From NCBI RefSeq assembly GCF_003312425.1, contig NZ_QNUX01000018.1, positions 1 through 58,933 of the forward strand: 58,933 bases of DNA, read 5' to 3'. Shown here one piece after another: positions 44,496-53,164 of this stretch; the first letter of the stretch is position 1; each line of letters opens with the position of its first letter. The position numbers and the translations under genes were made by a program. Source of the stretch: Flavobacterium psychrolimnae. GTDB taxonomy: Bacteria > Bacteroidota > Bacteroidia > Flavobacteriales > Flavobacteriaceae. Under the pieces are notes generated by a model. That model was given only the letters and a program-made list of their open reading frames with translations, did not search any database and was not told the DNA's origin.

Positions 44496-47460
44496 TTAAG
44501 GTATTTGGGGTTTCTAAACATAAGACACTAGGAGTATTTTTCCAATCATAAAAGCGTAACATTTGATAACCGAATCCACTGTAACCCATAAATAACCCTA
44601 ATAGTTCCATTTGTCCTCCATCACCGCATTTAAAAGTTTTGTTTTCGCTAAATTCATCACATAATTTATCTAAATAATTCCAGACATAATCGTCAATCTC
44701 CTTTTCATCATTTAAAGCTCTTAGTATTTCTAGATTGCCAAAATCTCCATGGCAAATACATTGGTTTCCTAAAAACCCCTTTTTCAATAGATTGTTTTTA
44801 GCAATATTAATTTCTTTCTCTAACAAATCATCATTAAAAAATTGTCTGGTCAGTAATCTCCCAAGTCCAATACCTCCCGATCCGTGACACCATGACCCTG
44901 AGTCAAAAGTTTCTCCTAAATCTCGTCGATCTAACCAACCTATGATTTCATCATCAAAAAAACTCCTATCGAAGTTTAAAGCAAGTGTTGCTGTTTTCTT
45001 TAAATCTTCATTTTTCAATAGGACAGATGCCTTAAATAAAACATAAGATATACCTGCAGTCCCGTGTGAAAAACCACCCAATCTATTTTTACCTTCAGTT
45101 CCAAAATCATTAAATGCCCATGAGGCATAACTTGATGTTACATCTGCTTCATTTGATATTTTCATCAATGAAATGACAATTATTTCATCAATTTTAGATG
45201 CTAATTTTTTTATATTGATTTCTTTTTTCATATTCAATAAAAAATCTACTAAACCAGATAAACCTAGTAAGTAATCACAATTTTTTATTTGTGGTATAAT
45301 TGTTAATATTTCATCAAAAATACCATCAATAGTATCCCAATTGACATACTCATCTCCCAAAACTTCTTTTATGTGAATACTCAAATACACAAAACTCATT
45401 GGATAAGAATATGGTGAAATAGGAAAATCACTTAAAGATTCTTCGGATATATTTTTATAATAATCACTTTGCAACCTAGATTTTGTAGCCTCTTCTAACT
45501 GATTGTATATTTTTAACGCATTGTCTCTAAAACTTAATACCTTTGAATACTTGTGGAGATACAAATAGAATAATGCAACACCTGACTGACCATCATATAA
45601 ATCATAGTTAAGTAATGAAATATTGTATCTTCCATCAGCTGGGTCTCTAACTTTAGAGATCCAGTTAATTTTATCATTTCTTTCAAAAAGATTGTTATTT
45701 AATGCTTCTCCAATCTTAATAGCAGATTTTAATAATTTATTCCTCAATAAATCAGATTTGCTATTGTAATTCATTCCTTTAATAAAACATTCTTTATCAG
45801 AATCAATTGAACTAATTTTTCCAAATTTAACTTCTTTTATTTCTAAAGCAAGTTCACAAGATTTTCGAATAATTTCCGACTGGAATCTTAAATTAGAATC
45901 AGATAAATTTTCTAGTCTTTCAATAATAAATTCTGTAGAATTAAACTTCCAATCATTGCTAATAATTTTGTTGTGTCCATCATACAATATTCCTTTTGCA
46001 TCAAACCAATAATATGGGATGTCAAGTTGAAATATTTGGTCTTTAATTGATTGAACTAAGGTATTTTTATCAATCAAATAATTATCCGTTTTTGAAACTT
46101 CAACTAGATTTTCAATGATCGAATCTATATCTGCCTTATTCTGTAAATATTCGGGTATATTTATTTCTCTATACAACAAAGAATAAATTGAAGTCGGATG
46201 CAAAATAACTCTAAACTTATTATTTAGAAAATCTGAATTCGCAGAAAAAAAAATTTTTATTTGCTCTCGTTTTGTTATTGTTAAATCATAAAGATAAGTA
46301 AAGCCTTCTATTACTTTATCTATACTACTTTCATTTAATTCAATTAGGCTATTATTTAATTTTGGTAAATGTTTATCTTCTTCTTTAGAAAAGACTTCAA
46401 TTGAGTTTATATATTCAAAATTTTTCAAGTTTTTTTTCCAAACCTTCGATTTAATTACTTGCGAATTGAGAGCAAAAAAGGTTGATGATAAAATATCTCT
46501 TTCAAAAGTGTTATTTATCATCCAATCAGGTAGCATTCCAATTTTCATAACACTTTCTTCAAACATATATTTGAGACTCTCTTTTAATAATAACTTTGGT
46601 TTTGATATTAAGCATTCTAAATCAAAGTACCCTGGATTATTGTTAGAAATAATTAAATTATCCGGTATAATATCTGTCGAACCTAATAAATGGAATATAA
46701 ATAATAATTTTCCTTGATTGTAAAAAAAATCAGAAACTTCTTCTTCTTTATTGAATTCGTTTTTGTATTCAAGTTGACTTACCCAACAATAATCTTCTTT
46801 TGAAATTGATTTTGGAATAATAAAACATATTCCTGACGAAAGTTGGTTATAATAATTGACTACCTTCTCGAAAAACATCTCATTATAAAAATTTCTTGGT
46901 TTAAAAAATAAAGAAGTATTTTCTGAAAAATCTATTCTCAATACATATTTATTTTCATTGTGAAGATCTCCTAAAAACAATTTTACGTCTTTTATTTTGC
47001 TTTTAATGCGAAAACTCAAATCAAAAGAGGAATAATCGGATTTAATTTTGTTTAAAAAAAATAATAAATATGAAACAGCTTTATTTATAAAATTTTCAAT
47101 TCGGGTTTCAATTATTGGATATTTCTCAAAAAAATATTCAAGCCAATCTTTAGTTGATGTAAGTATAATAAAATTTTTAAAATTATCCTCTTCTTTCAAT
47201 TCTTCTAAAATTGAACTTTTTATTGCAATTTCATACTCATGAACAAGTACAAAAGATAAAAAATTATCTTTTAAAAATATTATAATTTGATTTTTTATTT
47301 GCTCTTTGAAATAATTGGAATCTTCCAAATAGCATTCAATATCTAATAACATAGTAGCTATTTTTTTTTCCAAAAAATCATTCGTCTGGTAAATGGAATA
47401 GAAATAATCTGCCTCAATAAAACTACTATCTATATTCTCATCTAAATTAAATTTAAACAT
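44476..47460 (-). CDS. lanM: Class II lanthipeptide synthetase (LanM)
   Basis: 994 residues, the usual LanM size. The N-terminal two thirds match the DUF4135 dehydratase: FFKPRN with a likely ATP-contacting Lys (about 186), LGSTDIIPDNLII (about 257-269) and GYFDLECL (about 276-283). The C-terminal third is a LanC-like cyclase: GFSHGTAGI (about 794), SWCHGSGGIG (about 856) and CICHGDFGN (about 902), which supply the Cys, Cys and His zinc ligands. It phosphorylates and dehydrates Ser/Thr of the precursor and joins them to Cys as thioether rings. The catalytic His expected in the D-x-H-x-x-N motif is Ile here. It lies 94 bp after the precursor gene, behind a terminator. Confidence 0.92.
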   Translation of the reverse strand: MFKFNLDENIDSSFIEADYFYSIYQTNDFLEKKIATMLLDIECYLEDSNYFKEQIKNQIIIFLKDNFLSFVLVHEYEIAIKSSILEELKEEDNFKNFIILTSTKDWLEYFFEKYPIIETRIENFINKAVSYLLFFLNKIKSDYSSFDLSFRIKSKIKDVKLFLGDLHNENKYVLRIDFSENTSLFFKPRNFYNEMFFEKVVNYYNQLSSGICFIIPKSISKEDYCWVSQLEYKNEFNKEEEVSDFFYNQGKLLFIFHLLGSTDIIPDNLIISNNNPGYFDLECLISKPKLLLKESLKYMFEESVMKIGMLPDWMINNTFERDILSSTFFALNSQVIKSKVWKKNLKNFEYINSIEVFSKEEDKHLPKLNNSLIELNESSIDKVIEGFTYLYDLTITKREQIKIFFSANSDFLNNKFRVILHPTSIYSLLYREINIPEYLQNKADIDSIIENLVEVSKTDNYLIDKNTLVQSIKDQIFQLDIPYYWFDAKGILYDGHNKIISNDWKFNSTEFIIERLENLSDSNLRFQSEIIRKSCELALEIKEVKFGKISSIDSDKECFIKGMNYNSKSDLLRNKLLKSAIKIGEALNNNLFERNDKINWISKVRDPADGRYNISLLNYDLYDGQSGVALFYLYLHKYSKVLSFRDNALKIYNQLEEATKSRLQSDYYKNISEESLSDFPISPYSYPMSFVYLSIHIKEVLGDEYVNWDTIDGIFDEILTIIPQIKNCDYLLGLSGLVDFLLNMKKEINIKKLASKIDEIIVISLMKISNEADVTSSYASWAFNDFGTEGKNRLGGFSHGTAGISYVLFKASVLLKNEDLKKTATLALNFDRSFFDDEIIGWLDRRDLGETFDSGSWCHGSGGIGLGRLLTRQFFNDDLLEKEINIAKNNLLKKGFLGNQCICHGDFGNLEILRALNDEKEIDDYVWNYLDKLCDEFSENKTFKCGDGGQMELLGLFMGYSGFGYQMLRFYDWKNTPSVLCLETPNTLNDELHQ

Positions 47461-47506
47461 ATTCTATTTTTGTAAAAAATTATCATTGGAATTTATAAGT
47501 TAAGCT

Positions 47507-47544
47507 AAAAAAACAGAGGTGATCATTGATTATGATAACCTCTG
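47507..47544 (-). terminator. Terminator/attenuator between precursor and lanM
   Basis: On the minus strand CAGAGGT...ACCTCTG forms a stem extended by TATCA/TGAT, followed by seven T (47513-47507). It sits 10 bp after the precursor stop codon and 47 bp before the lanM start. It should end most transcripts after the precursor gene and let some pass into the modification and export genes. Confidence 0.85.
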
Positions 47545-47554
47545 CCAAAAATAG

Positions 47555-47746
47555 TTAGTTGTCAGATACTATCTGCTTTATTACTGGTGGTTTTTTAGGA
47601 CAAGTACATACAGCTGTAGCATCACACCCTGAACTTGAACCTGTTGTACATGAAGACCCACCAAAAATTTTTGAAAGGTTACTTTTTGAAAGTTTTTCAT
47701 AACTACTTTCAAAATCTGCTAATTTTAATTTTTCTTTTAAAGACAT
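47555..47746 (-). CDS. lanA: Lanthipeptide precursor with double-glycine leader
   Basis: 63 residues. Leader: MSLKEKLKLADFESSYEKLS to FGG at residues 28-30, a helical, charged stretch ending in the double glycine used by C39 peptidases. Core: 33 residues starting SSCTTGSSSGC, with Cys at core positions 3, 11, 17 and 19 and about ten Ser/Thr. The C-terminal tail (PKKPPVIKQIVSDN) lacks Cys. Four Cys downstream or upstream of Ser/Thr allow up to four thioether rings, or a mix with disulfides. Its position before lanM, followed by a terminator, is typical of a highly expressed precursor. No known lantibiotic sequence is recognised. Confidence 0.9.
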   Translation of the reverse strand: MSLKEKLKLADFESSYEKLSKSNLSKIFGGSSCTTGSSSGCDATAVCTCPKKPPVIKQIVSDN

Positions 47747-47972
47747 CTTTTCTGATCTTTTAAATGATTAATATTTTTTTTTACTCAATAAAAATTTTCT
47801 CTCAATCATCCTCTTCAATCCGCCACGTGCACTTGGTTTATAAAAAAAACGAATGTAAGATAATTCCCTGCCGAAAATATAAAGAAGAATTTAGAATGTA
47901 GATACAGCGATAACAACCTTTAACAAAGAAGGTTGTTTTTGAGTAAAATATGTTAAAATTTCAGAAGAAGTA
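47747..47972. promoter_or_regulatory. Promoter region of the lanthipeptide operon
   Basis: 226 bp upstream of the precursor on the minus strand. TACATTCG near 47856-47863 resembles the Bacteroidota -7 element (TAnnTTTG), but the -33 element is unclear. It includes the CTTTAACAAA motif copy A at 47917-47939 and its hairpin. Confidence 0.35.
47911..47940. repeat. Hairpin carrying motif copy A downstream of the NarL-type gene
   Basis: AACAACCTT and AAGGTTGTT pair perfectly across an 8-nt loop, followed on the plus strand by TTTTTG. It overlaps CTTTAACAAAGAAGGTTGTT, a motif that recurs at 48646-48668 (upstream of the same regulator gene), at 56369-56391 and at 56760-56778. It could end the regulator transcript, but the repetition suggests a regulatory role too. 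Confidence 0.55.
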
Positions 47973-48629
47973 TTAAATAAATCCTTGTTTTATGGCTTCT
48001 TTTACCAGACCAGTATCGTCTGTAACATCAAAAGCTTTTTTCATGCGGATAATACGTTTTTGAATAGTACTTGTAGTAAGATGTATAATACTTTCAAGCT
48101 CTTTTATTTTAAAGCCCTTTGACAAATAGAGAAGAATTTGACGGTTATAATCTTCAATCATTAATTCTTTTTTCCATATTTCATTGATGCATCTTTTTAC
48201 AATAGTACTATAATACTGCTCCCCTGCAATGATATCTATTACGGCTTGTTGCAATTTCTCAGGTGTAATATCGTTTTTTATGATCAGTCCTTCAGGTCGA
48301 ACTTTTTTAACTATATCATAAACTATGATAACTTCGGTATGGGCAGTAATCATAATAATTTTACAATTAGGCATCTTTTCTCGTATTAAAATGGCTAAAT
48401 CACTACCAGATAAGATAGATTTAGTATCATAACCCGGTAAGCCTTTATCAATAATGGCTATATCAAATAATTCATTTAGAGATATTTTTTTTAACAAAGT
48501 AGCATAGGCCTCTTCACAACTATAAGCTTTTGTAAAAATAGGGTTACGCAATCCAAAATGAGTTGCTAAAAGAGCATTACTATAGCCTTCTACAGTCATC
48601 GGATGATCATCTACTAAAAAAATATTCAT
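47973..48629 (-). CDS. NarL/LuxR-type response regulator
   Basis: 218 residues. Receiver domain with the acidic pocket (FLVDDHP), the phospho-acceptor Asp in IAIIDKGLPG (about residue 61), the Thr in MITAH and the Lys in LIIKND. The C-terminal LuxR-type helix-turn-helix covers about 150-218 (LLYLSKGFKIKELESIIHLTTSTIQKRIIRMKKAF). The HisKA_3-type kinase at 50046-52058 is the natural partner. It stands next to the lanthipeptide operon on the same strand and is a likely regulator of it. A decayed copy of the gene lies at 56365-56760. Confidence 0.88.
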   Translation of the reverse strand: MNIFLVDDHPMTVEGYSNALLATHFGLRNPIFTKAYSCEEAYATLLKKISLNELFDIAIIDKGLPGYDTKSILSGSDLAILIREKMPNCKIIMITAHTEVIIVYDIVKKVRPEGLIIKNDITPEKLQQAVIDIIAGEQYYSTIVKRCINEIWKKELMIEDYNRQILLYLSKGFKIKELESIIHLTTSTIQKRIIRMKKAFDVTDDTGLVKEAIKQGFI

Positions 48630-48645
48630 GGATTGGATTATTTAA

Positions 48646-48668
48646 CTTTAACAAAATAGGTAGTTTTT
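48646..48668. repeat. Motif copy B in the divergent regulator promoter
   Basis: CTTTAACAAAATAGGTAGTT plus TTT lies 17 bp upstream of the NarL-type start and 61 bp upstream of the LytTR start. It matches copy A (47917-47939) at 20 of 23 bases. A second AAAATAGG occurs about 25 bp further. Candidate operator for one of the two regulators. Confidence 0.5.
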
Positions 48669-48728
48669 CTGCAACAAAAAAAATAGGCACTTGTCTAGAT
48701 TGCAATACTCTTATTTTAGATCTACAGT

Positions 48729-49442
48729 ATGCGTTTTTCTTTTCTCATTATTGACGATAACACAACCACAATTAAGGAAACTTTAGAGCTCTTCGAAAAT
48801 TTCCCAAATTATTTTTGTGTTGGTATTGTCAAAGATAGTCAAACTGCCATAAATCAAATTATAAAAGTAAAACCACAACTCGTATTGAAAAGAATTCCTA
48901 TCAAATCTAATGAAGGGAATTTATCATTCACAACGATATCTGAACTATTCCAATATGTTGACACAGTGCCCTATTTTATCGGATTGGCTTCATCTCCAGA
49001 TTATGCCCTTGAAGCTATTCAATCGGGATTTTCCGACTATATAGTAGACCCATTGCTCTTGCATCAATTAGGAAAAAGTCTTTTTAGGTTTGAAAAAAGA
49101 AATCCACCCGCCAGCATCACAACTATTTGCATTAAATCCTATAGCGATTATCAATTTGTGGCGCTACAAGATATTGCCTATTTAAAAGCGGACAACAACA
49201 CAACAGACATTCAATTATACAATGGCAAAACCGTAAATGCTTATAAGACTTTAAAGCATTTTGAGAATACTTTACCATTCCATTTTTTGCGAATTCATAA
49301 AAGTTACATTGTCAACATTAATCATGTATCCAGAATACATTTCAGCAAATCAAAATGCTACCTTAATTACAATGAAATTCTACCCTTCTCACTAACCTAT
49401 AGGGATAATATTGATGCCATTATCAGAAAAACAAATATTTAG
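48729..49442 (+). CDS. LytTR-domain response regulator with degenerate receiver
   Basis: 237 residues. The N-terminal domain has a receiver-like fold (FLIIDDNTTT; PYFIGLASS), but where the phospho-acceptor Asp is expected the sequence reads QLVLKRIPIK, so Asp appears replaced by Lys or Arg. The C-terminal LytTR DNA-binding domain (about 130-235) is clear: DIAYLKADNNTTDIQLYNGK and FLRIHKSYIVNINHV. Such a protein probably works without phosphorylation, perhaps as a direct binding partner or a constitutive regulator. LytTR regulators commonly control bacteriocin genes in other bacteria. Diverges from the NarL-type gene across 99 bp. Confidence 0.85.
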   Translation: MRFSFLIIDDNTTTIKETLELFENFPNYFCVGIVKDSQTAINQIIKVKPQLVLKRIPIKSNEGNLSFTTISELFQYVDTVPYFIGLASSPDYALEAIQSGFSDYIVDPLLLHQLGKSLFRFEKRNPPASITTICIKSYSDYQFVALQDIAYLKADNNTTDIQLYNGKTVNAYKTLKHFENTLPFHFLRIHKSYIVNINHVSRIHFSKSKCYLNYNEILPFSLTYRDNIDAIIRKTNI

Positions 49443-49751
49443 TCCTGATAAAATTTCTTTCTCAAAATACATGGTTTCACCATTTAGATTCACTCTTAAA
49501 CTATTGTAGTAATCTGGTTCACTATAACCTCCCAAAAACAGAAAACAACACGGTTTTTTACCCGTTAATTTGCCCCAGTTATAACGCAACAGAAGCTTTT
49601 AAATAAATATTGAGAATGGGGAAAATCTGCCTTTATGCGGTGTCATTCTCAATATTATCAGAATAGCTATTTCCCAGCTTTTCTTAAAAAAAGGTACTCC
49701 ATTTTGGATCAGTACCTGTGTAAAATATTTCTAATTTTTTAAACACTTTTT
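49443..49751. other. Intergenic region with a long inverted repeat
   Basis: 309 bp between the LytTR gene and a small lipoprotein gene. The inverted repeat at 49606-49656 is the main structure. A minus-strand frame at 49392-49589 has no supporting features and overlaps the LytTR gene. Confidence 0.5.
49606..49656. repeat. 13-bp perfect inverted repeat
   Basis: AATATTGAGAATG and CATTCTCAATATT are perfect complements with a 25-nt spacer. No T-tract follows directly, so it may be a transcript-ending or transcript-stabilising hairpin or an operator upstream of the lipoprotein gene. Confidence 0.55.
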
Positions 49752-49955
49752 ATGAAAAAGCTATTAATTGCTATGAGCTGTGTTGCAGCTATTATTGTAT
49801 CATCCTGCACATCAGATGCTATTGATGAAACCAAAGACTTTACAAATAAAATTAATCCTGAAATCCTTTCAGTTGAAATTAAAGACTCACTGAATATAAC
49901 AAATTCGACCAGCCTTTATAATGGCGATGATAGTAAAGACAAGACTAAGGGATAG
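49752..49955 (+). CDS. Small lipoprotein (67 residues)
   Basis: A leader MKKLLIAMSCVAAIIVSSC with a lipobox Cys at residue 19 is followed by a short, polar, Asp/Lys-rich chain (SDAIDETKDFTNKINPEIL...). No fold or family recognised. It has its own strong terminator and lies just before the sensor kinase gene. A small envelope lipoprotein beside lanthipeptide regulators could be an immunity or signalling factor; that is inference only. Confidence 0.65.
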   Translation: MKKLLIAMSCVAAIIVSSCTSDAIDETKDFTNKINPEILSVEIKDSLNITNSTSLYNGDDSKDKTKG

Positions 49956-49967
49956 AAATTACAATAG

Positions 49968-50007
49968 AAACCAGACAATAAATTTTAAATATGATTGTCT
50001 GGTTTTT
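49968..50007 (+). terminator. Terminator after the small lipoprotein gene
   Basis: AAACCAGACAAT and ATTGTCTGGTTT form a perfect 12-bp stem with a 14-nt loop, followed by TTTAATC. It separates the lipoprotein transcript from the kinase gene. Confidence 0.85.
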
Positions 50008-50045
50008 AATCTTTATTTTTGATTCGATTTATAAAATTTTAAAAA

Positions 50046-52058
50046 TTGAAAACGAAATTAAAGATAGCTATAATTGTTCATTTAGTTCTGCTATTGGTAT
50101 CTTGTCAGAACAAGAAAGTTGAGTTTGAAAAACGTGATGACATTGTAAAGCTTTTTGAAAAGATGGACAGTAACTCGTTGAAAATCGATGAAGAGAAAAA
50201 ATACATGGAAGTTATTTACCAAAAATTACGGAATTCTAAAAACGATTCTATTACAAGAAATTCATACTTTAAACTTGCTATTAAATATTATGATAATAAT
50301 TCACTTGATAAGTATCTAAATGCAACAAGAGAGGTTCATAGTTTATCTGTTAAGGATAAAGATAGTACTCAAATAGCAAAATCATTATACTATACAGGAG
50401 AGTATTATCAGGATAAAACACAATTGGACAGTGCTTTTTACTACTATTCACAATCAGAAAAAATTTACACTAAAATAAAAGACACTTTAAATTCAGGTAG
50501 AGTTTCACTCTATAAAGCAGGAATATTATACGAAGCAGGAAACTATATCGAAAGTGAAATTGAAGCAATAGCGGCTTTAAGGTTACTATCAAAAACTAGC
50601 AATACCAGATTGATTTATGAATGTCATAATACGATTGCCATTTCATTAAAAGAGCTAAATAATTATACTAAATCTCTGGAATATTTTAGATTAGCTATAA
50701 AACAATTGGATAAATTAGAAATTGAAAATTATCCACAAGATAAAATTATAAATTCAAGAACCTCTTGTTATAATAATATGGGTAGAGTCTATGAGAAAAT
50801 GGGGAAATATGAAGAGGCTATTCAATTATATGAAATGGGTCTAAAAACTAAAAGTTTAAAACATGATTATCCGAAATTATATGCCATGTTAGTGAGCAAT
50901 CTTGGATATTCAAAAATGAAATTAGGGTTGAATGACGGCGTCGATACTTTGTTTTTTGAATCTTTAAAAATCCGAGACAGTCTTCAAATATTACCAGGTA
51001 TTGTGGCTAGTAAAATAAGGATTGGAGAATATTATCTCTACAAAAAGGATACTACTAAAGCATTAATATATTTAAAAGAAGGACTTTCATTATCAAAAAA
51101 AATTAAAAGTAATTACGATATCATTCAATCTTTAAAATTGTTAACTGAAAATGACTCCAAAAACAAAATCTATTATTCCAATTTATACATCAAAGAAAAT
51201 GATAGCATTCAAAATGTGGAGCGAATTACCCGAAATAAATTTGCTAGAATAGCCTATGAAACGGACTTAATAGAGGAAAAAAATGAAATACTATCCAAAA
51301 AAAATACCTCCATTATTTTTGGGTCTGGAATCATAATAATTTTATTAGGGGGCTTTTTCTCTTTATATCGTCTAAAATCGAAAAACAAAGAGTTAATATT
51401 TATTAAAGAACAGCAAGAAGCAAATGAAAAAATATATCAGCTGATGCTGGCACAGCAATCTGAAACGGAACAAGCAAGAAATGAAGAAAGAAACCGCATA
51501 GCGATGGAATTACATGACGGCATAGTAAATAGCGTTTTTACCACCCGATTTAATTTAATGCAATTAGAATCGACTTCTCCTAATAAAAAGCAGGAACTAA
51601 TAAATGAACTTGAAAAAACAGAGCAAGAAATAAGAAAAGTTTCCCATGATTTGACTCAAAATCTTCTTTTTGACGATAAAAGTTTACCTGAGATTCTGAT
51701 ATCCTTAATCGATGCGCAACAAAACCAATACAATACTAACTTTGATCTATCTGTAGATAAATATATCGATTGGTCGGCCGTAACGAGTGCAAACAAAATA
51801 CATATTTATCGAATCATACAAGAAGCCATACAAAATAGTAATAAATATTCACAAGCTGAAAGATGTTTCATAATGCTACTAAAGACAGGAGATAAAATAA
51901 CCATTCGCATTTGGGATAACGGTATTGGTTTTAATCCTGAAAAAGTAAAATACGGAATAGGGTTAAAAAACATCAAAGACAGAACCAAAATATTACAGGG
52001 TGAATTAAAAATTACTTCAAGTTCAGAAAATGGAACTACGCTAGAAATAGTCTTTTAA
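50046..52058 (+). CDS. TPR-containing sensor histidine kinase, lipoprotein-type N-terminus
   Basis: 670 residues from a TTG start; no in-frame ATG with a leader is available upstream. The N-terminus has a lipobox (VLLLVSCQNKK, Cys20), so the sensor part is probably periplasmic. Residues about 50-400 form TPR-like helical repeats (YNNMGRVYEKMGKYEEAIQLYEMGLK). A membrane helix lies near 422-442 (IIFGSGIIIILLGGFFSLY). The kinase core is HisKA_3 (NRIAMELHDGIVNSVF, His about 497) and HATPase_c (EAIQNSNKYSQA; WDNGIGF). This is the standard partner for NarL-type regulators such as the one at 47973-48629. A role in sensing the lanthipeptide or envelope stress is likely from position. Confidence 0.88.
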   Translation: MKTKLKIAIIVHLVLLLVSCQNKKVEFEKRDDIVKLFEKMDSNSLKIDEEKKYMEVIYQKLRNSKNDSITRNSYFKLAIKYYDNNSLDKYLNATREVHSLSVKDKDSTQIAKSLYYTGEYYQDKTQLDSAFYYYSQSEKIYTKIKDTLNSGRVSLYKAGILYEAGNYIESEIEAIAALRLLSKTSNTRLIYECHNTIAISLKELNNYTKSLEYFRLAIKQLDKLEIENYPQDKIINSRTSCYNNMGRVYEKMGKYEEAIQLYEMGLKTKSLKHDYPKLYAMLVSNLGYSKMKLGLNDGVDTLFFESLKIRDSLQILPGIVASKIRIGEYYLYKKDTTKALIYLKEGLSLSKKIKSNYDIIQSLKLLTENDSKNKIYYSNLYIKENDSIQNVERITRNKFARIAYETDLIEEKNEILSKKNTSIIFGSGIIIILLGGFFSLYRLKSKNKELIFIKEQQEANEKIYQLMLAQQSETEQARNEERNRIAMELHDGIVNSVFTTRFNLMQLESTSPNKKQELINELEKTEQEIRKVSHDLTQNLLFDDKSLPEILISLIDAQQNQYNTNFDLSVDKYIDWSAVTSANKIHIYRIIQEAIQNSNKYSQAERCFIMLLKTGDKITIRIWDNGIGFNPEKVKYGIGLKNIKDRTKILQGELKITSSSENGTTLEIVF

Positions 52059-52175
52059 TAAATTATTCTAATAAACAAAACGATCCATTTGTACTATTCC
52101 CTCTAGGACTTCTCAGATTTTTTTTACTTAGTCCATGGTTACCTTTAAAAACAGTAGTAACTTCTCATAGAGGTC

Positions 52176-52322
52176 TTACCAATAGGCTTGCCGATCTTGG
52201 TCAAACCGCTTAAAGGATTTATGGGTATTGGCAAAATCTGTGAAATAGTCTGCCTGTTTTAAGGCTTCGGGGAAATTGGTAACTGTTATATTTTTTCCGT
52301 CTTTATGTTCTACTTGTATCAT
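52176..52322 (-). CDS. Small conserved-looking protein, probably truncated
   Basis: 48 residues (MIQVEHKDGKNITVTNFPEALKQ...). The sequence resembles short proteins found on Bacteroidota mobile elements. The frame after the TAA continues with a plausible end (DLYEKLL), so a premature stop may have removed the last dozen residues. Function unknown. Confidence 0.45.
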   Translation of the reverse strand: MIQVEHKDGKNITVTNFPEALKQADYFTDFANTHKSFKRFDQDRQAYW

Positions 52323-52761
52323 GATGTGAGGATTTAAAAGAGCAGGCAGGATATGTGCCTGTCCTAATTGCCTAATTAAGTATTAGTGCGTACGAACCTT
52401 TATTGACAAACTCCCAACAAAGATTAAAAGCCAACTTTTCCTTACTACCAATTATCCAATTTGAAAATCACCTTGCACACCTAACTTATTTAGGTCTTCT
52501 GTATCTTGCACACTCTTCATCACATCTAGTAAATCACAATCTGTCCTTTGTAGCCCTCTGATTTTTTTATCTTGGGAATTTCTGATCGGACAGGGCTACT
52601 AAACCGAAAGTTATAGCAAACATTTCTCCTTAATGGATTCATATAGTCTTGTAAGCGGCAACCATTAGAAATTAAAAGCCAAACTGTCTCTTTTAAGGAT
52701 ATCTTTTATCTCCAAAGTCGGTAGTCAATACTTTTACGTGAAATTTAAATAACCGATCACC
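52323..52761. other. Degenerate region without a clear gene
   Basis: About 440 bp. Short matches to coding-like sequence appear on the minus strand, but stops interrupt every frame. Together with the broken genes on both sides this looks like the wreck of a mobilisation region. Confidence 0.4.
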
Positions 52762-53033
52762 ATGAAGCCATTTACTTTTGATCAAATACCTGTAATGATT
52801 AATAAAATTGATTATAAATTGGAGCATTTGGAAAAACTTTTTTATAAGATTGTCTATTGTAGAAGAAAATATTGACGAAATTCTAAACATTCAAAAAGCA
52901 TCAAAACTTTTAAATCTAACGGTATCAACAATCTATAGTAAAGTATTTAAAAAAGGAAATCCACGTCAATAAACAAGGTAAACGCATTTATTTTTACAGA
53001 CATGAGTTAATGAAATGGATTAAGTCCGGTTGA
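52762..53033 (+). pseudogene. Helix-turn-helix (excisionase-like) gene, frameshifted
   Basis: ATG 52762 begins MKPFTFDQIPVMINKIDYKL. The frame then shifts to read IDEILNIQKASKLLNLTVST and IYSKVFKKGN, and shifts again to end GKRIYFYRHELMKWIKSG. Together this is a typical 90-residue MerR-like/excisionase helix-turn-helix protein of Bacteroidota mobile elements. Two indels make it inactive as read. Confidence 0.75.
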
Positions 53034-53164
53034 GTACAAACTTATTTAGAAATCCAAAATGATATTGAAAAGAGGTCAAAAATCTAAAGTTAATACTAGA
53101 TTTTTGACCTCTTTACTTTTTAACCCTAATCTCTAAATATTCCTCTGTTTATCTAAAAGATGCT

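Noticed and set aside
49392..49589. 65-residue minus-strand ORF
   Set aside because: Overlaps the end of the LytTR gene on the other strand and has no features.
49752..49955. Second lanthipeptide precursor
   Set aside because: It has a lipobox leader, only the lipobox Cys and one earlier Cys in the leader, and no double-glycine site; better read as a small lipoprotein.
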